Below are positions 48,060 to 58,492 of a stretch of 64,000 nt of DNA, one piece after another. Under the pieces are notes generated by a model. That model worked only from the letters and a program-made list of their open reading frames with translations. It made no database searches and was not told where the DNA came from. The position numbers and the translations under genes are program-made. Each line of letters begins with the position of its first letter. The stretch's first letter is position 1. The DNA comes from Hyphomonas sp. CY54-11-8. GTDB lineage: Bacteria > Pseudomonadota > Alphaproteobacteria > Caulobacterales > Hyphomonadaceae. The stretch lies in contig NZ_AWFD01000006.1 in assembly GCF_000682735.1 (NCBI RefSeq), positions 51,902-115,901 on the forward strand. Direction: 5' to 3'.

Positions 48060-49709
48060 TCAGGCGTCCCGGAACCGGTTGGTGATCGGATAGCGCCGGT
48101 CGCGGCCGAAATTCTTGCCGCCGATCTTCACGCCCGGCGGGGCCTGGCGGCGTTTGTACTCGGCGATGTAGAGCAGGTGCTCGATCCGCTTCACCACAGC
48201 CGGGTCATGCCCGCGGGCGATGATGTCTTCCACGTCTTCCTCGCCCTCGACCAGGCCGCGCAGGATATCGTCCAGCACGTCATACGGGGGCAGGGAGTCC
48301 TCGTCCTTCTGGTCCTCGCGCAGCTCCGCGCTCGGCGGCTTGGTGATGATCCGCATCGGGATCACTTCCCCGCCCGGCCCCAGCGCGCCTTTCGGCACAG
48401 CCATGTTGCGCCAGCGTGCCAGCTCGAACACTTCGGTCTTCCAGAAATCCTTCAGCGCATTATAGCCGCCGCACATGTCGCCATAGAGCGTCGCATAGCC
48501 GACGGCCATCTCGCTCTTGTTACCGGTGGTCACCACCATGTGCCCGAATTTGTTCGACAACGCCATCAGCGTCACCGCGCGCAGGCGGGACTGGATATTC
48601 TCTTCTGTGGTGTCCGGCTTCAGGTCCGCGAACTGTTCGCTTAACATCTCGTCCAGCGCATTCACGCCGGGGCGGATATTGATCGTGTCATAGCGCGCGC
48701 CCAGCGCCTCGGCGCACAGTTTCGCGTCTTCCAGACTGTCAGAGGACGTATATTTCGACGGCAGCATCACACACCACACGCGCTCCGGCCCGAGCGCGTC
48801 CACCGCAATCGCGGCCGTCAGCGCGGAATCAATCCCGCCGCTCATGCCCAGCACGACGCCGGGGAAGCGGTTCTTGTTGACGTAATCGCCGAGCGCCAGC
48901 ACCGCCGCGCGGTATTCGGCCTCCCAGCCGCTGGTCAGCTCTACCTGGCTGTCGCTTGAGAACTGATGCGTCTCGCCATCGAAATTGACCAGCGCCGTGC
49001 CGGTGACGAAATCGCCCAGCAGCTGGTGCTCGGTCCCGTCGAAATCGACGGCATAGCTCGCCCCGTCGAAGACCAGTTCGTCCTGCCCGCCCACCTGGTT
49101 CACGAAGAGGTACGGCACGCCCGTCTTCGTCCAGGCGGAGAAGCTCGTGTGCCGCTCCACCTGCACGGTGCGGCGCCAGGGGCTGCCATTCGGCACGATC
49201 AGCATTTCGGCGCCCGCCTCGGCCAGCGCAGAGGGCACGCGCGGATACCAGATGTCCTCACAGATCGCGAGGCCGACAGAGATACCGTTCAGATCGAACA
49301 CGGGCAGGGGGCCTTCGCCGGCATCGAAGATGCGCTTCTCGTCGAATACGCCATAGTTCGGCAGCTCGCGCTTGTCATAGCGCCCGGCCACCGCGCCATC
49401 TTTCAGCAGCACGGCGGAATTGTGCCGTTTCTTCCCGTCCATCCAGGGGCTGCCGATGATCACGGCCGGTCCGCCCGCGGTCTCCACGGCGAGGTCCTGC
49501 ACCGCCTTCATGGAATCTTCCACGGCGGCCGGTTTCAGCACCAGATCCTCGGCCGGATAGCCGAGAATGAACAGTTCGGAGAGGACAAGCAGGTCAGCGC
49601 CCTTGTCCTTGGCCTCGGCATACGCCCCGTGCGCCAGCTCAAGGTTCCCCTTGATGTCCCCCACCACAGGATTGAGCTGCGCGACCAGGATTTTCAGATT
49701 TTTGCTCAT
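48060..49709 (-). CDS. nadE: Glutamine-dependent NAD+ synthetase
   Basis: A 549-residue two-domain enzyme making NAD+ from deamido-NAD+ with ammonia from glutamine. The N-terminal nitrilase-like glutaminase domain (about residues 1-250) carries Glu in LSELFILGYP, Lys in DKRELPNYGVFDEKR and Cys in GLAICEDIWYP. The synthetase domain begins near residue 275 with the ATP loop VLGMSGGIDSALTA, then GNKSEMAVGYATLYGDM. ATG 49709 (MSKNLKILVAQLNPVVGD) was chosen; a second ATG lies three codons upstream, and neither has a clear ribosome site. It converges with dgcZ. Confidence 0.95.
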   Translation of the reverse strand: MSKNLKILVAQLNPVVGDIKGNLELAHGAYAEAKDKGADLLVLSELFILGYPAEDLVLKPAAVEDSMKAVQDLAVETAGGPAVIIGSPWMDGKKRHNSAVLLKDGAVAGRYDKRELPNYGVFDEKRIFDAGEGPLPVFDLNGISVGLAICEDIWYPRVPSALAEAGAEMLIVPNGSPWRRTVQVERHTSFSAWTKTGVPYLFVNQVGGQDELVFDGASYAVDFDGTEHQLLGDFVTGTALVNFDGETHQFSSDSQVELTSGWEAEYRAAVLALGDYVNKNRFPGVVLGMSGGIDSALTAAIAVDALGPERVWCVMLPSKYTSSDSLEDAKLCAEALGARYDTINIRPGVNALDEMLSEQFADLKPDTTEENIQSRLRAVTLMALSNKFGHMVVTTGNKSEMAVGYATLYGDMCGGYNALKDFWKTEVFELARWRNMAVPKGALGPGGEVIPMRIITKPPSAELREDQKDEDSLPPYDVLDDILRGLVEGEEDVEDIIARGHDPAVVKRIEHLLYIAEYKRRQAPPGVKIGGKNFGRDRRYPITNRFRDA

Positions 49710-49796
49710 GAAGAGCATTTAGGCTGGAAGGCGCGGGGGGGCAATCGCGGGCGTGGAAGTTTTGATCCACATCCGCTTAATTGCATTTCCTGCACC

Positions 49797-51464
49797 TCAA
49801 TTTCCGGTGGCGTAGGCGCGAATTTCCTTGCCTTCCTTGTCAGCAATCAGCAGCAGATCCGGCCCCAATGCGTTGCGAATACTGGGGACTGCGCTGACCG
49901 CGCCGAGGCCGATATCGATGTAGCTGGGTCCGAGGAGTGGCAGAAAGCCCCATTGGCCATTCGGCTCCGGCGGAATGATCGCCGCATCCGGCTGGGCGGT
50001 AAATACGACAGCGTCAGGAGACGTTTCTGTAATGACAACGATTTCCGGAAAGTTGTCCCCGTTGAGATCATCCAGAAGGACGTCTGCGGGTACGCCTTTA
50101 CTCCAGTTATAAGTGCCTTGGATGATTTCTCGGTTTACATTTGTACCGATGATAACAAGCCTGTGGGTCCCGTTATGCTTTCCGTCAGTGAAGACAAGTG
50201 CCATGCCCGTACCGAAATCGGAAAACCTGCCAATGCGTGTGGAGGCCACAAGCTGCAGGGACTCCGATGTCTGCAAATCCAGTTCGGTGATTTCAGGCGC
50301 GCCATATTCGGATGTGTAAGGATCTGCGTATACCGACTGCTTGTAGTGGTAAATTTCGTTCGTATCCGAATTCAGTGCGACCACATCGGGCAATGTGATC
50401 ATGGTAGGGTCGTAAGAATTGTAAGTTTGTCCCTGCAGGGGATTCTCGGCGGCATAGATCGCACAAAATGACTCGACAGTTCCGAAAGTCCTGTAAAGCG
50501 GGACTTCTGGTGGACTTCCCTGGTATCCATTTTTGGTGTCTATGAGGCTGAAGCCTCCCTCACGCGAGCCGATAAGCATAGGGCCATTCCAGTTGTTGAA
50601 TGGCTTGGTGATCCGATAGGAAGCACACGGGCTCTTCACAGGTAGAGATAGAACGTTTTCCAGAGTTTCTTCCGCGTCGTATTGCACGAACACTTTCAGC
50701 CGGTTTGTGGCTTCTTCAAGAACGGCGAAGCTGGACCAGTAATACTGGCTTGCACCCATAACATGCGCAGATGCGAAGCTCGCAGGCTTGGTCGGATCTT
50801 CCAAAATAGAAGCCGGGTTCACGATCCCCAGTTCATCCGCTGGCGAAAGTCCAAGCTGCTGAATACGGAGTTTTTCTCCAGTAGGAAGTTCTGTCGCAAC
50901 AAATGCTGCATTTGCTCCACTCATCGAAAATGAAATTCGGTTGTCAACAAAAACGGCTTCCACAGGATCGTCGAACGAGAGTGTGTCAAGGAGGGCTGGT
51001 TCCGCGTCAAAACGCGGTTCCTGATGAATATCCGTGAACGTTATATCCAGGCTTTGCTTCGACTCATTCGTTCCGTCGCTGACCGTTACTTCAAAAGTTG
51101 CGACACTTGTCTCGTTCAGTTCAGGGACCCGGAGTTCTGCGAGAACTTCCATCGATGTATCGGGGATATCGACTGCGGGGCCACTCAACTGCGCCCAGGA
51201 AAATGTCAAAGGATCGCTTTCGGGATCCGAAGTGCCTGAAGCGTCCAAAGTAAACGTCTGGCCTTCATCCGGAGTAGAATTGTCCACCGCAGTCACAATT
51301 GCCGGCGCTGCATTCGCAGGCGGTGGTGGTGGGGGCGGCGGTGGAGAGGTCGTCGTCGGGGTAGAAGTGCCGCCACCGCCACCCCCACCGCCACATGCCG
51401 CAAGGGCCAGTACGCTCGCAGATAGAAATAGAAGCGCCGTGCGCTTTGCGGAATTTACCGGCAT
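49797..51464 (-). CDS. Large lipoprotein with PKD/cadherin-like domain and beta-propeller-like region
   Basis: A 555-residue cell-surface or periplasmic lipoprotein. The signal ends in lipobox LAAC near residue 26, followed by a Gly run and a Thr/Pro-rich linker with nine consecutive Pro. An Ig-like PKD/REJ domain (NSTPDEGQTFTLDASGTSDPESDPLTFSW) covers about residues 55-145. The remaining about 400 residues are beta-rich, with a VLLDDLNGDNFPEIVVIT block typical of FG-GAP/VCBS propeller repeats and probable Ca2+ ligands. ATG 51464 has a gggggg site. Function is unknown; carbohydrate binding or adhesion is possible. Confidence 0.78.
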   Translation of the reverse strand: MPVNSAKRTALLFLSASVLALAACGGGGGGGGTSTPTTTSPPPPPPPPPANAAPAIVTAVDNSTPDEGQTFTLDASGTSDPESDPLTFSWAQLSGPAVDIPDTSMEVLAELRVPELNETSVATFEVTVSDGTNESKQSLDITFTDIHQEPRFDAEPALLDTLSFDDPVEAVFVDNRISFSMSGANAAFVATELPTGEKLRIQQLGLSPADELGIVNPASILEDPTKPASFASAHVMGASQYYWSSFAVLEEATNRLKVFVQYDAEETLENVLSLPVKSPCASYRITKPFNNWNGPMLIGSREGGFSLIDTKNGYQGSPPEVPLYRTFGTVESFCAIYAAENPLQGQTYNSYDPTMITLPDVVALNSDTNEIYHYKQSVYADPYTSEYGAPEITELDLQTSESLQLVASTRIGRFSDFGTGMALVFTDGKHNGTHRLVIIGTNVNREIIQGTYNWSKGVPADVLLDDLNGDNFPEIVVITETSPDAVVFTAQPDAAIIPPEPNGQWGFLPLLGPSYIDIGLGAVSAVPSIRNALGPDLLLIADKEGKEIRAYATGN

Positions 51465-51727
51465 GTTCTGCCCCCCTAGAAATCTCAATCACCCTTCATC
51501 AACCAAAGGTGTCAATATTTTTAGGCTCCTGTTCTGTAATAAGCAAAGCAGATTCTTTGATTTTGGGGAGCGGTGGTTGGTTTGGAGCGTCAAACTTATA
51601 AGAGATCGGTCGATCTCCTGAATTCGTTTCTACTTCCTGCCGGGCGCAAGAGCGTGGACGCATCTGTTTACAGCCCCACCTGAAACCGGCACCCATAGGC
51701 CTCACTGCAAACACGGGAGCGTCCATC

Positions 51728-51973
51728 ATGACCGAAGGAATGCGTTTTACGACGCCGCGCCACAGGGAGGTCTATGTCGCCTATGGGACGGTCTATGACT
51801 GTGTCGATGCGCTGGCGGCGATCCTGTTCATCATCGGCTCGGTCCTGTTTTTCGGGGAGGCGACGCAGACAGTGGGGACGTGGCTGTTCCTGGTCGGCTC
51901 TGTCTGTTTTGCCATCCGCCCGGTCGTACACGTCATGCGCGACGTGCACATGCGGCGGCTGCCGAAGACGTAG
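51728..51973 (+). CDS. YrhK-domain membrane protein
   Basis: An 81-residue protein with two transmembrane helices (about residues 26-45 and 50-68). It matches the YrhK-like domain: YDCVDALAAILFIIGSVLFF followed by TVGTWLFLVGSVCFAIRPVVH. A gggag site precedes the ATG. Function of the family is unknown. It stands alone, converging with the hydroxylaminobenzene mutase-like gene. Confidence 0.82.
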   Translation: MTEGMRFTTPRHREVYVAYGTVYDCVDALAAILFIIGSVLFFGEATQTVGTWLFLVGSVCFAIRPVVHVMRDVHMRRLPKT

Positions 51974-52062
51974 GGGCGGCCCGCCCAGCCCGCGTAAGCA
52001 TGGTCTATACACGGTGTATTCAAGGTGTTGTTCATTGCCCGGCGGGGCACTTATCCACCACT

Positions 52063-52485
52063 TCAGGCGCGTTTGCGCAGGAGCCCGGCGAGCATAAGCG
52101 CGGTCGCGATCAGCATCGCGATGGAGAGCCCCATCAGCAGCGTCGCGACGATGTTTTCCTGAAACGGCGTGCCGGTATGGCCGGAGCCTGAGATCGGCAT
52201 CAGTGCGCTCGCGCCCCAGGCGGCGGCGAGGAACACGGTCGCCCAATTGGCGGTCGTGCCGAACAGGAACAGGCCAAACGCCGTCTTCTTCAGCGCCGGG
52301 CCGAGGTGCACCCGGTCCCAGATTGCGCCAATGGCGATCAGGAAAGTGCCGTTCATCAGGCCCTCCAGATGCGAGGACAGTCCCATCCGCGGATTGAGCA
52401 AAAGCGGCCCGACAAAGCCTGTGACGAGGCCCAGCAGGAACAGGCCCGCCCCGAAGATGAGCAGCCAGTCTTTCTGTGAGTACAT
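52063..52485 (-). CDS. Hydroxylaminobenzene mutase-like membrane protein
   Basis: A 140-residue inner-membrane protein with four transmembrane helices. NPRMGLSSHLEGLMNGTFLIAIG (about residues 31-53) and TANWATVFLAAAWGASALMPISGSGHTG match the HabA/HAB mutase family, which rearranges hydroxylaminobenzene to aminophenol during nitroarene breakdown. Chromosomal homologues occur without nitroarene genes, so the true substrate here is unknown. A ggggag site precedes the ATG. The adjacent parE is on the same strand but separately spaced. Confidence 0.75.
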   Translation of the reverse strand: MYSQKDWLLIFGAGLFLLGLVTGFVGPLLLNPRMGLSSHLEGLMNGTFLIAIGAIWDRVHLGPALKKTAFGLFLFGTTANWATVFLAAAWGASALMPISGSGHTGTPFQENIVATLLMGLSIAMLIATALMLAGLLRKRA

Positions 52486-52530
52486 TGTTTTCGCTCCCCT
52501 TATTTTTCGGGGAGTGTGCGCCTGTTTGGC

Positions 52531-54534
52531 CTAGATATCCAGATCTTCCACAAAGGCCGCGTTTTCCTGGATGAAGCGGAAGCGCAGCTCGGCCTTCTTG
52601 CCCATCAGCGTGTTGATGAGTTCGGCAGGCTTCATCTCGGTCAGCTCGTCCATGGAATCCGGCAGCGTCACGCGGGCGAGCGTGCGGGTTGCCGGGTTCA
52701 TCGTGGTCTCTTTCAGCTGCGCCGGGTTCATCTCGCCGAGACCTTTGAAGCGCGTCATGTCGACTTTCTGGTTCGGCTTGAAGTGTTCCTTCATCTTCGC
52801 CGCGCGGTCTTCATCGTCCATGGCGTAGACGATCGTGCCCTTGTTGGAGAGCTTGTAGAGCGGCGGCATGGCCAGGAAAAGCCGTCCGGATTCAATGAGT
52901 CCCGGCGTCATCCGGTAGAAGAAGGTGATCAGCAGCGCCGCGATGTGGGCGCCGTCCACGTCGGCGTCGGTCATGATGATGATGCGCTCATAGCGCAGGT
53001 CATCGATGGCGAATTTCTTGCCGAGCTGGGTGCCGAGGGCCAGGGCGAGATCATTGATCTCCTGGTTGGCCATCATCTTGTCGAGCGAGGCGCTCTCGAC
53101 GTTCAGGATCTTGCCGCGGAGCGGCAGGATGGCCTGCGTTTTCCGGTCGCGCGCCTGCTTGGCGCTGCCGCCAGCCGAGTCTCCCTCGACGAGGAACAGC
53201 TCGGTTTCGTCCGGACCTTTTTCGGAGCAGTCCGCCAGCTTGCCGGGCAGGCGCAGCTTCTTGGTCGCGGACTTGCGGTTGATTTCTTTCTGTTTCCTGC
53301 GGCGCGCGCGCTCATCGGCGCGGTCGATCGCCCAGGTCAGCAGCTTATCGGCTTCCTTCGGGGATCCGGCCAGCCAGTGGTCGAACCGGTCGCGCACGGC
53401 GTTCTCGACGAGGCGGAACGCGGCGGTGGTCGATAGCTTGTCCTTCGTCTGGCCAACGAATTCCGGGCCGCGGATGAAGACGCTGAGCAAGAGGCCGGAG
53501 TGGCCCATGATGTCGTCGGCGGTGATGTCGCCGGCCTTCTTGTTGCCGGTCAGCTCACCGAAATTGCGCAGGCCCTTGGTGATGGCCGAGCGGAAGCCCG
53601 CCTCGTGCGTGCCGCCTTCCGGCGTCGGGATCGTATTACAATAGGAGCGGGCAAAGCCGTCGCTCTCGCCGAAGCCGGCCTGCGTCCAAGCGATGGCCCA
53701 CTCGACCTTGCCTTCCGCGCCCATGTCAACGAGACCCGTGAAAGGCGCTTCGGTGATCGTCGCTTTACCGCCGAACACCTCTGCCAGCTGGTCGGCGAGG
53801 CCGTTCGGGTAGGAGAGGACGGCCTCTGCCGGGATCTTGGAGTCTTCCGGCAGGAGGGACGCGTCGCAGTTCCAGCGCACTTCGACGCCGCGATAGAGAT
53901 AGGCTTTCGAGCGCGCCATCTGGAACAGGCGCGCCGGGCGCCAGCGCATCTTCTCGCCGAAGATCTGGTGGTCCGGCTTGAACTTGACCGACGTGCCGCG
54001 CCGGTTCGGGGCCGCGCCGACCTTCTCCAGCTTGCCTTCGACGAGGCCGCGGGAGAAGCACTGGCGGTAAAGCCGCTTGTCGCGGGCCACCTCGACTTCC
54101 ACATGCTCCGAAAGCGCGTTTACCACCGAGATACCCACGCCATGAAGGCCGCCGGCGGTGGCGTAGGCCTTGTCCGAGAACTTCCCGCCCGAGTGCAGCG
54201 TGGTCATGATGACTTCGAGGGCGGATTTCTTGGGGAATTTCGGGTGCGGGTCGACCGGGATGCCCCGGCCATTGTCCGTGACGGTCAGGTAGCCTTCGGC
54301 GTCGAGATTGATCTCGATCCGGTTGGCATGGCCGGCGACGGCTTCGTCCATGGCATTGTCCAGCACCTCGGCGAAGAGGTGGTGATAGGCGCGCTCGTCC
54401 GTGCCGCCGATATACATACCGGGGCGTTTACGGACAGGCTCGAGGCCTTCGAGGACTTCAATGTCCTTGGCGGAGTAACCGGACGTGTCGGAGCTCATTT
54501 GGTCGAACAGCTTTGCTTGCTTGGCGGCGGCCAT
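52531..54534 (-). CDS. parE: DNA topoisomerase IV subunit B
   Basis: A 667-residue ATPase subunit of topoisomerase IV, which decatenates chromosomes. The GHKL ATPase part has VLDNAMDEAVAGHA, DNGRGIPVD and GLHGVGISVVNALS near residues 55-145. The transducer domain follows, and the TOPRIM region from about residue 440 has LFLVEGDSAGGSAKQARDR and IIIMTDADVDGAHI. Length, the RKRPGMYIGGTD start and lack of the GyrB insertion identify ParE. A gggag site lies before the ATG. It is divergent from the OYE gene, sharing a 54-base control region. Confidence 0.95.
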   Translation of the reverse strand: MAAAKQAKLFDQMSSDTSGYSAKDIEVLEGLEPVRKRPGMYIGGTDERAYHHLFAEVLDNAMDEAVAGHANRIEINLDAEGYLTVTDNGRGIPVDPHPKFPKKSALEVIMTTLHSGGKFSDKAYATAGGLHGVGISVVNALSEHVEVEVARDKRLYRQCFSRGLVEGKLEKVGAAPNRRGTSVKFKPDHQIFGEKMRWRPARLFQMARSKAYLYRGVEVRWNCDASLLPEDSKIPAEAVLSYPNGLADQLAEVFGGKATITEAPFTGLVDMGAEGKVEWAIAWTQAGFGESDGFARSYCNTIPTPEGGTHEAGFRSAITKGLRNFGELTGNKKAGDITADDIMGHSGLLLSVFIRGPEFVGQTKDKLSTTAAFRLVENAVRDRFDHWLAGSPKEADKLLTWAIDRADERARRRKQKEINRKSATKKLRLPGKLADCSEKGPDETELFLVEGDSAGGSAKQARDRKTQAILPLRGKILNVESASLDKMMANQEINDLALALGTQLGKKFAIDDLRYERIIIMTDADVDGAHIAALLITFFYRMTPGLIESGRLFLAMPPLYKLSNKGTIVYAMDDEDRAAKMKEHFKPNQKVDMTRFKGLGEMNPAQLKETTMNPATRTLARVTLPDSMDELTEMKPAELINTLMGKKAELRFRFIQENAAFVEDLDI

Positions 54535-54588
54535 TTATGGTCTCCCTTAAGGGCGTCACGAGTCAGTGTCGATATTGGGGGAACATCA

Positions 54589-55890
54589 ATGACTGCCACG
54601 ATTAACACTACATTAACCCTGGCCAGCGGACTGACATTCCCCAACCGTCTTGTGAAAGCGGCAATGACAGAGGGATTGGCTGATTCGCGCAACCGGGTCA
54701 CTGAGGCACATGTCACGCTCTACCGGCGCTGGGCCGAAGGGGGCCTTGGCGGCATCATCACCGGCAATGTCCAGATCGACCCCGACCACCTCGAACAAGT
54801 GGGGAATGTCGTCATCGGCCCGAAGGTCTCGAATGAGGAACTGGACGGGTTCGCCCGCTGGGCGGAGGCGGCGAAAAGCCATGGCGCGGTGCTGGTCATG
54901 CAGGTCAGCCATGCCGGCCGGCAGACGCCGAAACTGGTAAATCCGCGGCCGGCTGCGCCGAGCCCTGTGGCGCTTGGCCTGCCGGGCGGCCAGTTCGGAT
55001 CGCCCCGCGAGATGACGGCGGATGAGATCCAGGCCGTGATCGAAGGCTTCGGCCGGGCCGCGAAAGTCGCGAAACAGACCGGGTTTGACGGCATTCAGGT
55101 CCATGCCGCCCATGGTTACCTCCTGTCCTCCTTCCTGTCGCCGCTGGCCAATCAGCGCCAGGACGAATGGGGCGGCCCGCTTGAAAACCGGGCAAGATTG
55201 CTGGTCGCCTGCGTGAAAGAGGCGAAGGCGGCGGCGGGCCCCGGTTTTTCCGTGTCGGTGAAACTGAATTCCGCAGACTTCCAGAAAGGCGGCTTCAGCT
55301 TTGAGGACTGCCTCGGCGTGATCGACCTCCTCGATACGCTGAACGTTGATTTCGTGGAGATTTCCGGCGGCAATTACGAGCAGCCGAAAATGATGGATCA
55401 GGAAGGCCTGCAGCCGGCCTTCGACCAGCCGGTGGCCGAGTCGACCCGCGCGCGGGAGGCCTACTTCCTGAAATACGCCCGCGCCGTACAGGACCGGGCG
55501 AAGATGCCCCTGATGGTCACCGGCGGTTTCCGCACTGTGGCTGCGATGAACGACGCCTTGGCGGCGGGCGAGGCGGACCTGATCGGGCTTGGCCGGCCGC
55601 TTTGTGTCGATACGGCTGCGCCGGCCCGCCTGCTGGACGGCTCGCAGGACGCGCTGGACCGGTGGGAGCAGAAACTGCGCATCGGGCCGGGCCTGCTGGG
55701 GCCGCACTCACCGATCAAACTCGTCAAGGCGCTTAACGGTTTCGGCGCCATGGGGTGGTATTATGAGCAGCTGAAACGGCTCGGTGCGGGAGGGGAGCCA
55801 GATGAGAAACTTGGCGTTCTGTCGGCTTTTCTGGCCAATCAGAAATCGGAAAAGGCTGCCGCAAAGGCATGGCGGGCCGCAGCGCCCTGA
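54589..55890 (+). CDS. NADH:flavin oxidoreductase, Old Yellow Enzyme family
   Basis: A 433-residue FMN-dependent TIM-barrel oxidoreductase. FNRLVKAAMTEGLAD-type N-terminus, LVMQVSHAGRQTPK, the FDGIQVHAAHGYLLSSFLSPLANQRQDEWGG block with catalytic His-His region, and LMVTGGFRTVAAMNDAL near residue 310 are typical. No FeS or NADH-binding second half (as in 2,4-dienoyl-CoA reductase) is present. Substrates are probably enones or other activated alkenes. The open frame reaches far upstream antisense to parE; ATG 54589 is the real start, behind a gggg site. Confidence 0.92.
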   Translation: MTATINTTLTLASGLTFPNRLVKAAMTEGLADSRNRVTEAHVTLYRRWAEGGLGGIITGNVQIDPDHLEQVGNVVIGPKVSNEELDGFARWAEAAKSHGAVLVMQVSHAGRQTPKLVNPRPAAPSPVALGLPGGQFGSPREMTADEIQAVIEGFGRAAKVAKQTGFDGIQVHAAHGYLLSSFLSPLANQRQDEWGGPLENRARLLVACVKEAKAAAGPGFSVSVKLNSADFQKGGFSFEDCLGVIDLLDTLNVDFVEISGGNYEQPKMMDQEGLQPAFDQPVAESTRAREAYFLKYARAVQDRAKMPLMVTGGFRTVAAMNDALAAGEADLIGLGRPLCVDTAAPARLLDGSQDALDRWEQKLRIGPGLLGPHSPIKLVKALNGFGAMGWYYEQLKRLGAGGEPDEKLGVLSAFLANQKSEKAAAKAWRAAAP

Positions 55891-56056
55891 TTGCAGGCAG
55901 GGGCGGGGTAAATCACAATTTTGTTGCGCAGGGGCCGGGTTGAAGCGGCCGTTGCCACTCTCCACATCTGGTACATCGCCCGACTCCCGTCATCATTGGC
56001 AGGTAGGGTCACATGGTCGCCGCCAGGCGGGACCATAATACGAAGGAGGCAGTTAC

Positions 56057-58471
56057 ATGCCAAAGACCAAGAACCTTCCGGTGTTGCCGCTTCGGGACAT
56101 CGTGGTTTTTCCCGACATGGTCGCCCCGCTCTTTGTGGGCCGCGACAAGTCGGTTCGCGCCCTCGAAATGATCGAAGAGGCAGACAATGAAATCATGCTG
56201 GTGGCCCAGCTGGATGCCGCGATCGACGATCCCGGCTCCGATGACGTGCACGAAACCGGTACGATCGCCACCATCCTCCAGCTTCTGAAGCTGCCCGACG
56301 GCACCGTGAAAGTGCTGGTCGAAGGCAAGACACGTGCACGCGTGAACGAGCTGATCGACCGCGGCGACTATTTCGAAGCCGAAGTCGAAACGCTGGAAGA
56401 AGCCGAAACGGACAATTCCGACGTGCAGGCCCTGATGCGGGCCGTGCAGGAGCAGTTCGAGAATTACGTCAAGCTGAACCGCAAGATCCCGCCGGAATCG
56501 GTGGGCACGATTGCGGCGATGACCGATGCCGGCCGTCTGGCTGACTCGGTGGCGTCGAACCTCTCGGTCAAGCTCTCCGACAAGCAGGAACTGCTCGAAC
56601 TCACGGACGTGAAGGAACGCCTCGAAAAGGTCTTCGCGCTCATGGAGAGCGAGATGGGCATGCTGCAGATGGAGCGGAAAATCAAAAACCGCGTCAAGCG
56701 GCAGATGGAGAAGACCCAGCGCGAGTATTATCTTAACGAGCAGATGAAGGCGATCCAGCGCGAGCTGGGTGAGCAGGGCGAAGGCGGCGAGCGCGACGAG
56801 CTGGCCGAACTGGAAGCCCGCATCAAGGAAACGCCGCTGTCCGAAGAGGCCCGCAACAAGGCCGAAGCCGAAATGAAGAAGCTGCGGCAGATGTCGCCGA
56901 TGTCGGCGGAATCCACCGTTGTGCGGAACTATCTCGACTGGCTGCTCGCCCTGCCATGGGGCACGCGCAAGGACATCGAGACCGACCTGATCAAAGCCGA
57001 GCATCAGCTCGACGACGATCACTACGGCCTCGAAAAGGTGAAAGAGCGGATTCTCGAATATCTCGCCGTGCAGAAACGCACCGGTAAGATGAAGGGGCCG
57101 ATCCTCTGCCTCGTCGGCCCTCCGGGTGTCGGTAAGACCTCGCTCGGCCGGTCCATCGCCGAAGCCACGGGACGCGATTTCGTGCGCGTGTCGCTGGGCG
57201 GCGTGCGTGACGAGAGCGAGATCCGCGGCCACCGCCGGACCTATATCGGCTCGATGCCGGGACGCATCATCCAGTCGCTGAAGAAGGTGAAGTCGGGTAA
57301 CCCGCTGTTCCTTCTGGACGAGATCGACAAGATGGGCATGGACCATCGCGGCGATCCGGCCTCGGCCCTCTTGGAAGTGCTCGACCCGGAGCAGAACTCG
57401 ACGTTCAACGACCACTATCTGGAAGTCGACTACGACCTTTCGGATGTGATGTTCGTGACGACGGCGAACTCGCTCAACATGCCCCAGCCCTTGCTGGACC
57501 GTATGGAGATCATCCGCATCGCCGGGTACACGGAAGATGAGAAGCTGGAGATCACCAAGCGCCACCTGATCCCTCAGGTGCGTGAGGATCACGGCCTTGC
57601 CGAAGACGAGTTCGTCGTCACCGACCAGGCCATCCGCGACCTCATCCGCTACTACTCCCGCGAAGCCGGTGTCCGTAGCCTGAAGCGTGAGATTGCGCGC
57701 CTGGCCCGCAAGGCCGTGCGCAAGCTGGCAGAGCAGGGCGAAGGCGCAACGCTGACCGTGACGCCGGAAAATCTCGGCGAGTTCGCGGGCGTGCGGAAGT
57801 TCCGTTACGGCCTTGCCGACGAGACCGATCAGGTGGGCGCCGTCACCGGCCTTGCCTGGACCGAGACGGGCGGCGACCTCCTCACCATCGAGGCGGTCAA
57901 GATGCCCGGCCGCGGGAACATGAAGGTCACTGGCAACCTGCGCGACGTGATGAAGGAATCGATCCAGGCGGCGAGCTCGCTCGTCCGGTCCCGGTCGGTG
58001 ATGCTCGGCATCAAGCCGACGGTCTTCAACACGACGGACATCCACGTCCACGTGCCGGATGGCGCTACGCCGAAGGACGGCCCGTCTGCCGGTGTCGCCA
58101 TGACTACGGCCATCGTCTCGCTGCTGACCGGCAACCCGGTCGACCGCGAGGTCGCGATGACCGGCGAGATCTCGCTGCGTGGCAAGGTCCTGCCTATCGG
58201 CGGCCTCAAGGAGAAGCTGCTCGCAGCCCTCCGCGGCGGCATCAAGACGGTCCTCATTCCGGAGGAGAACGAGAAAGATCTCGACGAGATTCCGGAGAAC
58301 GTGAAGACGGGCCTGAAGATCGTGCCGGTCTCTGACATCAATGAGGTGCTGGAGATTGCGCTGACCCGGCCGCTGACCCCGATCGAATGGTCGGAAGCTG
58401 ACGAAGCGGCGCTGCATGCGTCGCTGTCCGGGCAGGGCAGCGGATCGGGCAACCAGCCCCGCGCCCACTGA
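56057..58471 (+). CDS. lon: ATP-dependent protease La (Lon)
   Basis: An 804-residue hexameric cytoplasmic protease degrading misfolded and regulatory proteins. The N-terminal LON domain ([20 protein letters not shown] onward) and coiled-coil region are followed by the AAA+ module with Walker [10 protein letters not shown] near residue 358 and Walker [11 protein letters not shown]. The C-terminal protease domain has catalytic Ser in [10 protein letters not shown] and Lys in [10 protein letters not shown]. The ribosome site aaggagg is near-perfect. In Caulobacter, Lon controls DnaA and CcrM levels; that role here is inference. Confidence 0.97.
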   Translation: MPKTKNLPVLPLRDIVVFPDMVAPLFVGRDKSVRALEMIEEADNEIMLVAQLDAAIDDPGSDDVHETGTIATILQLLKLPDGTVKVLVEGKTRARVNELIDRGDYFEAEVETLEEAETDNSDVQALMRAVQEQFENYVKLNRKIPPESVGTIAAMTDAGRLADSVASNLSVKLSDKQELLELTDVKERLEKVFALMESEMGMLQMERKIKNRVKRQMEKTQREYYLNEQMKAIQRELGEQGEGGERDELAELEARIKETPLSEEARNKAEAEMKKLRQMSPMSAESTVVRNYLDWLLALPWGTRKDIETDLIKAEHQLDDDHYGLEKVKERILEYLAVQKRTGKMKGPILCLVGPPGVGKTSLGRSIAEATGRDFVRVSLGGVRDESEIRGHRRTYIGSMPGRIIQSLKKVKSGNPLFLLDEIDKMGMDHRGDPASALLEVLDPEQNSTFNDHYLEVDYDLSDVMFVTTANSLNMPQPLLDRMEIIRIAGYTEDEKLEITKRHLIPQVREDHGLAEDEFVVTDQAIRDLIRYYSREAGVRSLKREIARLARKAVRKLAEQGEGATLTVTPENLGEFAGVRKFRYGLADETDQVGAVTGLAWTETGGDLLTIEAVKMPGRGNMKVTGNLRDVMKESIQAASSLVRSRSVMLGIKPTVFNTTDIHVHVPDGATPKDGPSAGVAMTTAIVSLLTGNPVDREVAMTGEISLRGKVLPIGGLKEKLLAALRGGIKTVLIPEENEKDLDEIPENVKTGLKIVPVSDINEVLEIALTRPLTPIEWSEADEAALHASLSGQGSGSGNQPRAH

Positions 58472-58492
58472 GGCTCGGCAAACTAAAAACAC

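Noticed and set aside
49797..51464. Gly and Pro runs of the lipoprotein as a phase-variable simple repeat
   Set aside because: The codons differ within the runs, so there is no uniform DNA repeat that would slip.
55941..55972. Possible heat-shock (sigma-32) promoter upstream of lon: ttgaag and ccacatct about 16 bases apart
   Set aside because: Only a partial match to the alphaproteobacterial consensus; the known regulation of lon biases the reading, so I did not list it as a feature.
56009..58492. 827-codon open frame antisense to lon
   Set aside because: Mirrors lon codon usage; no recognisable domain. Long antisense frames are common in high-GC genes.
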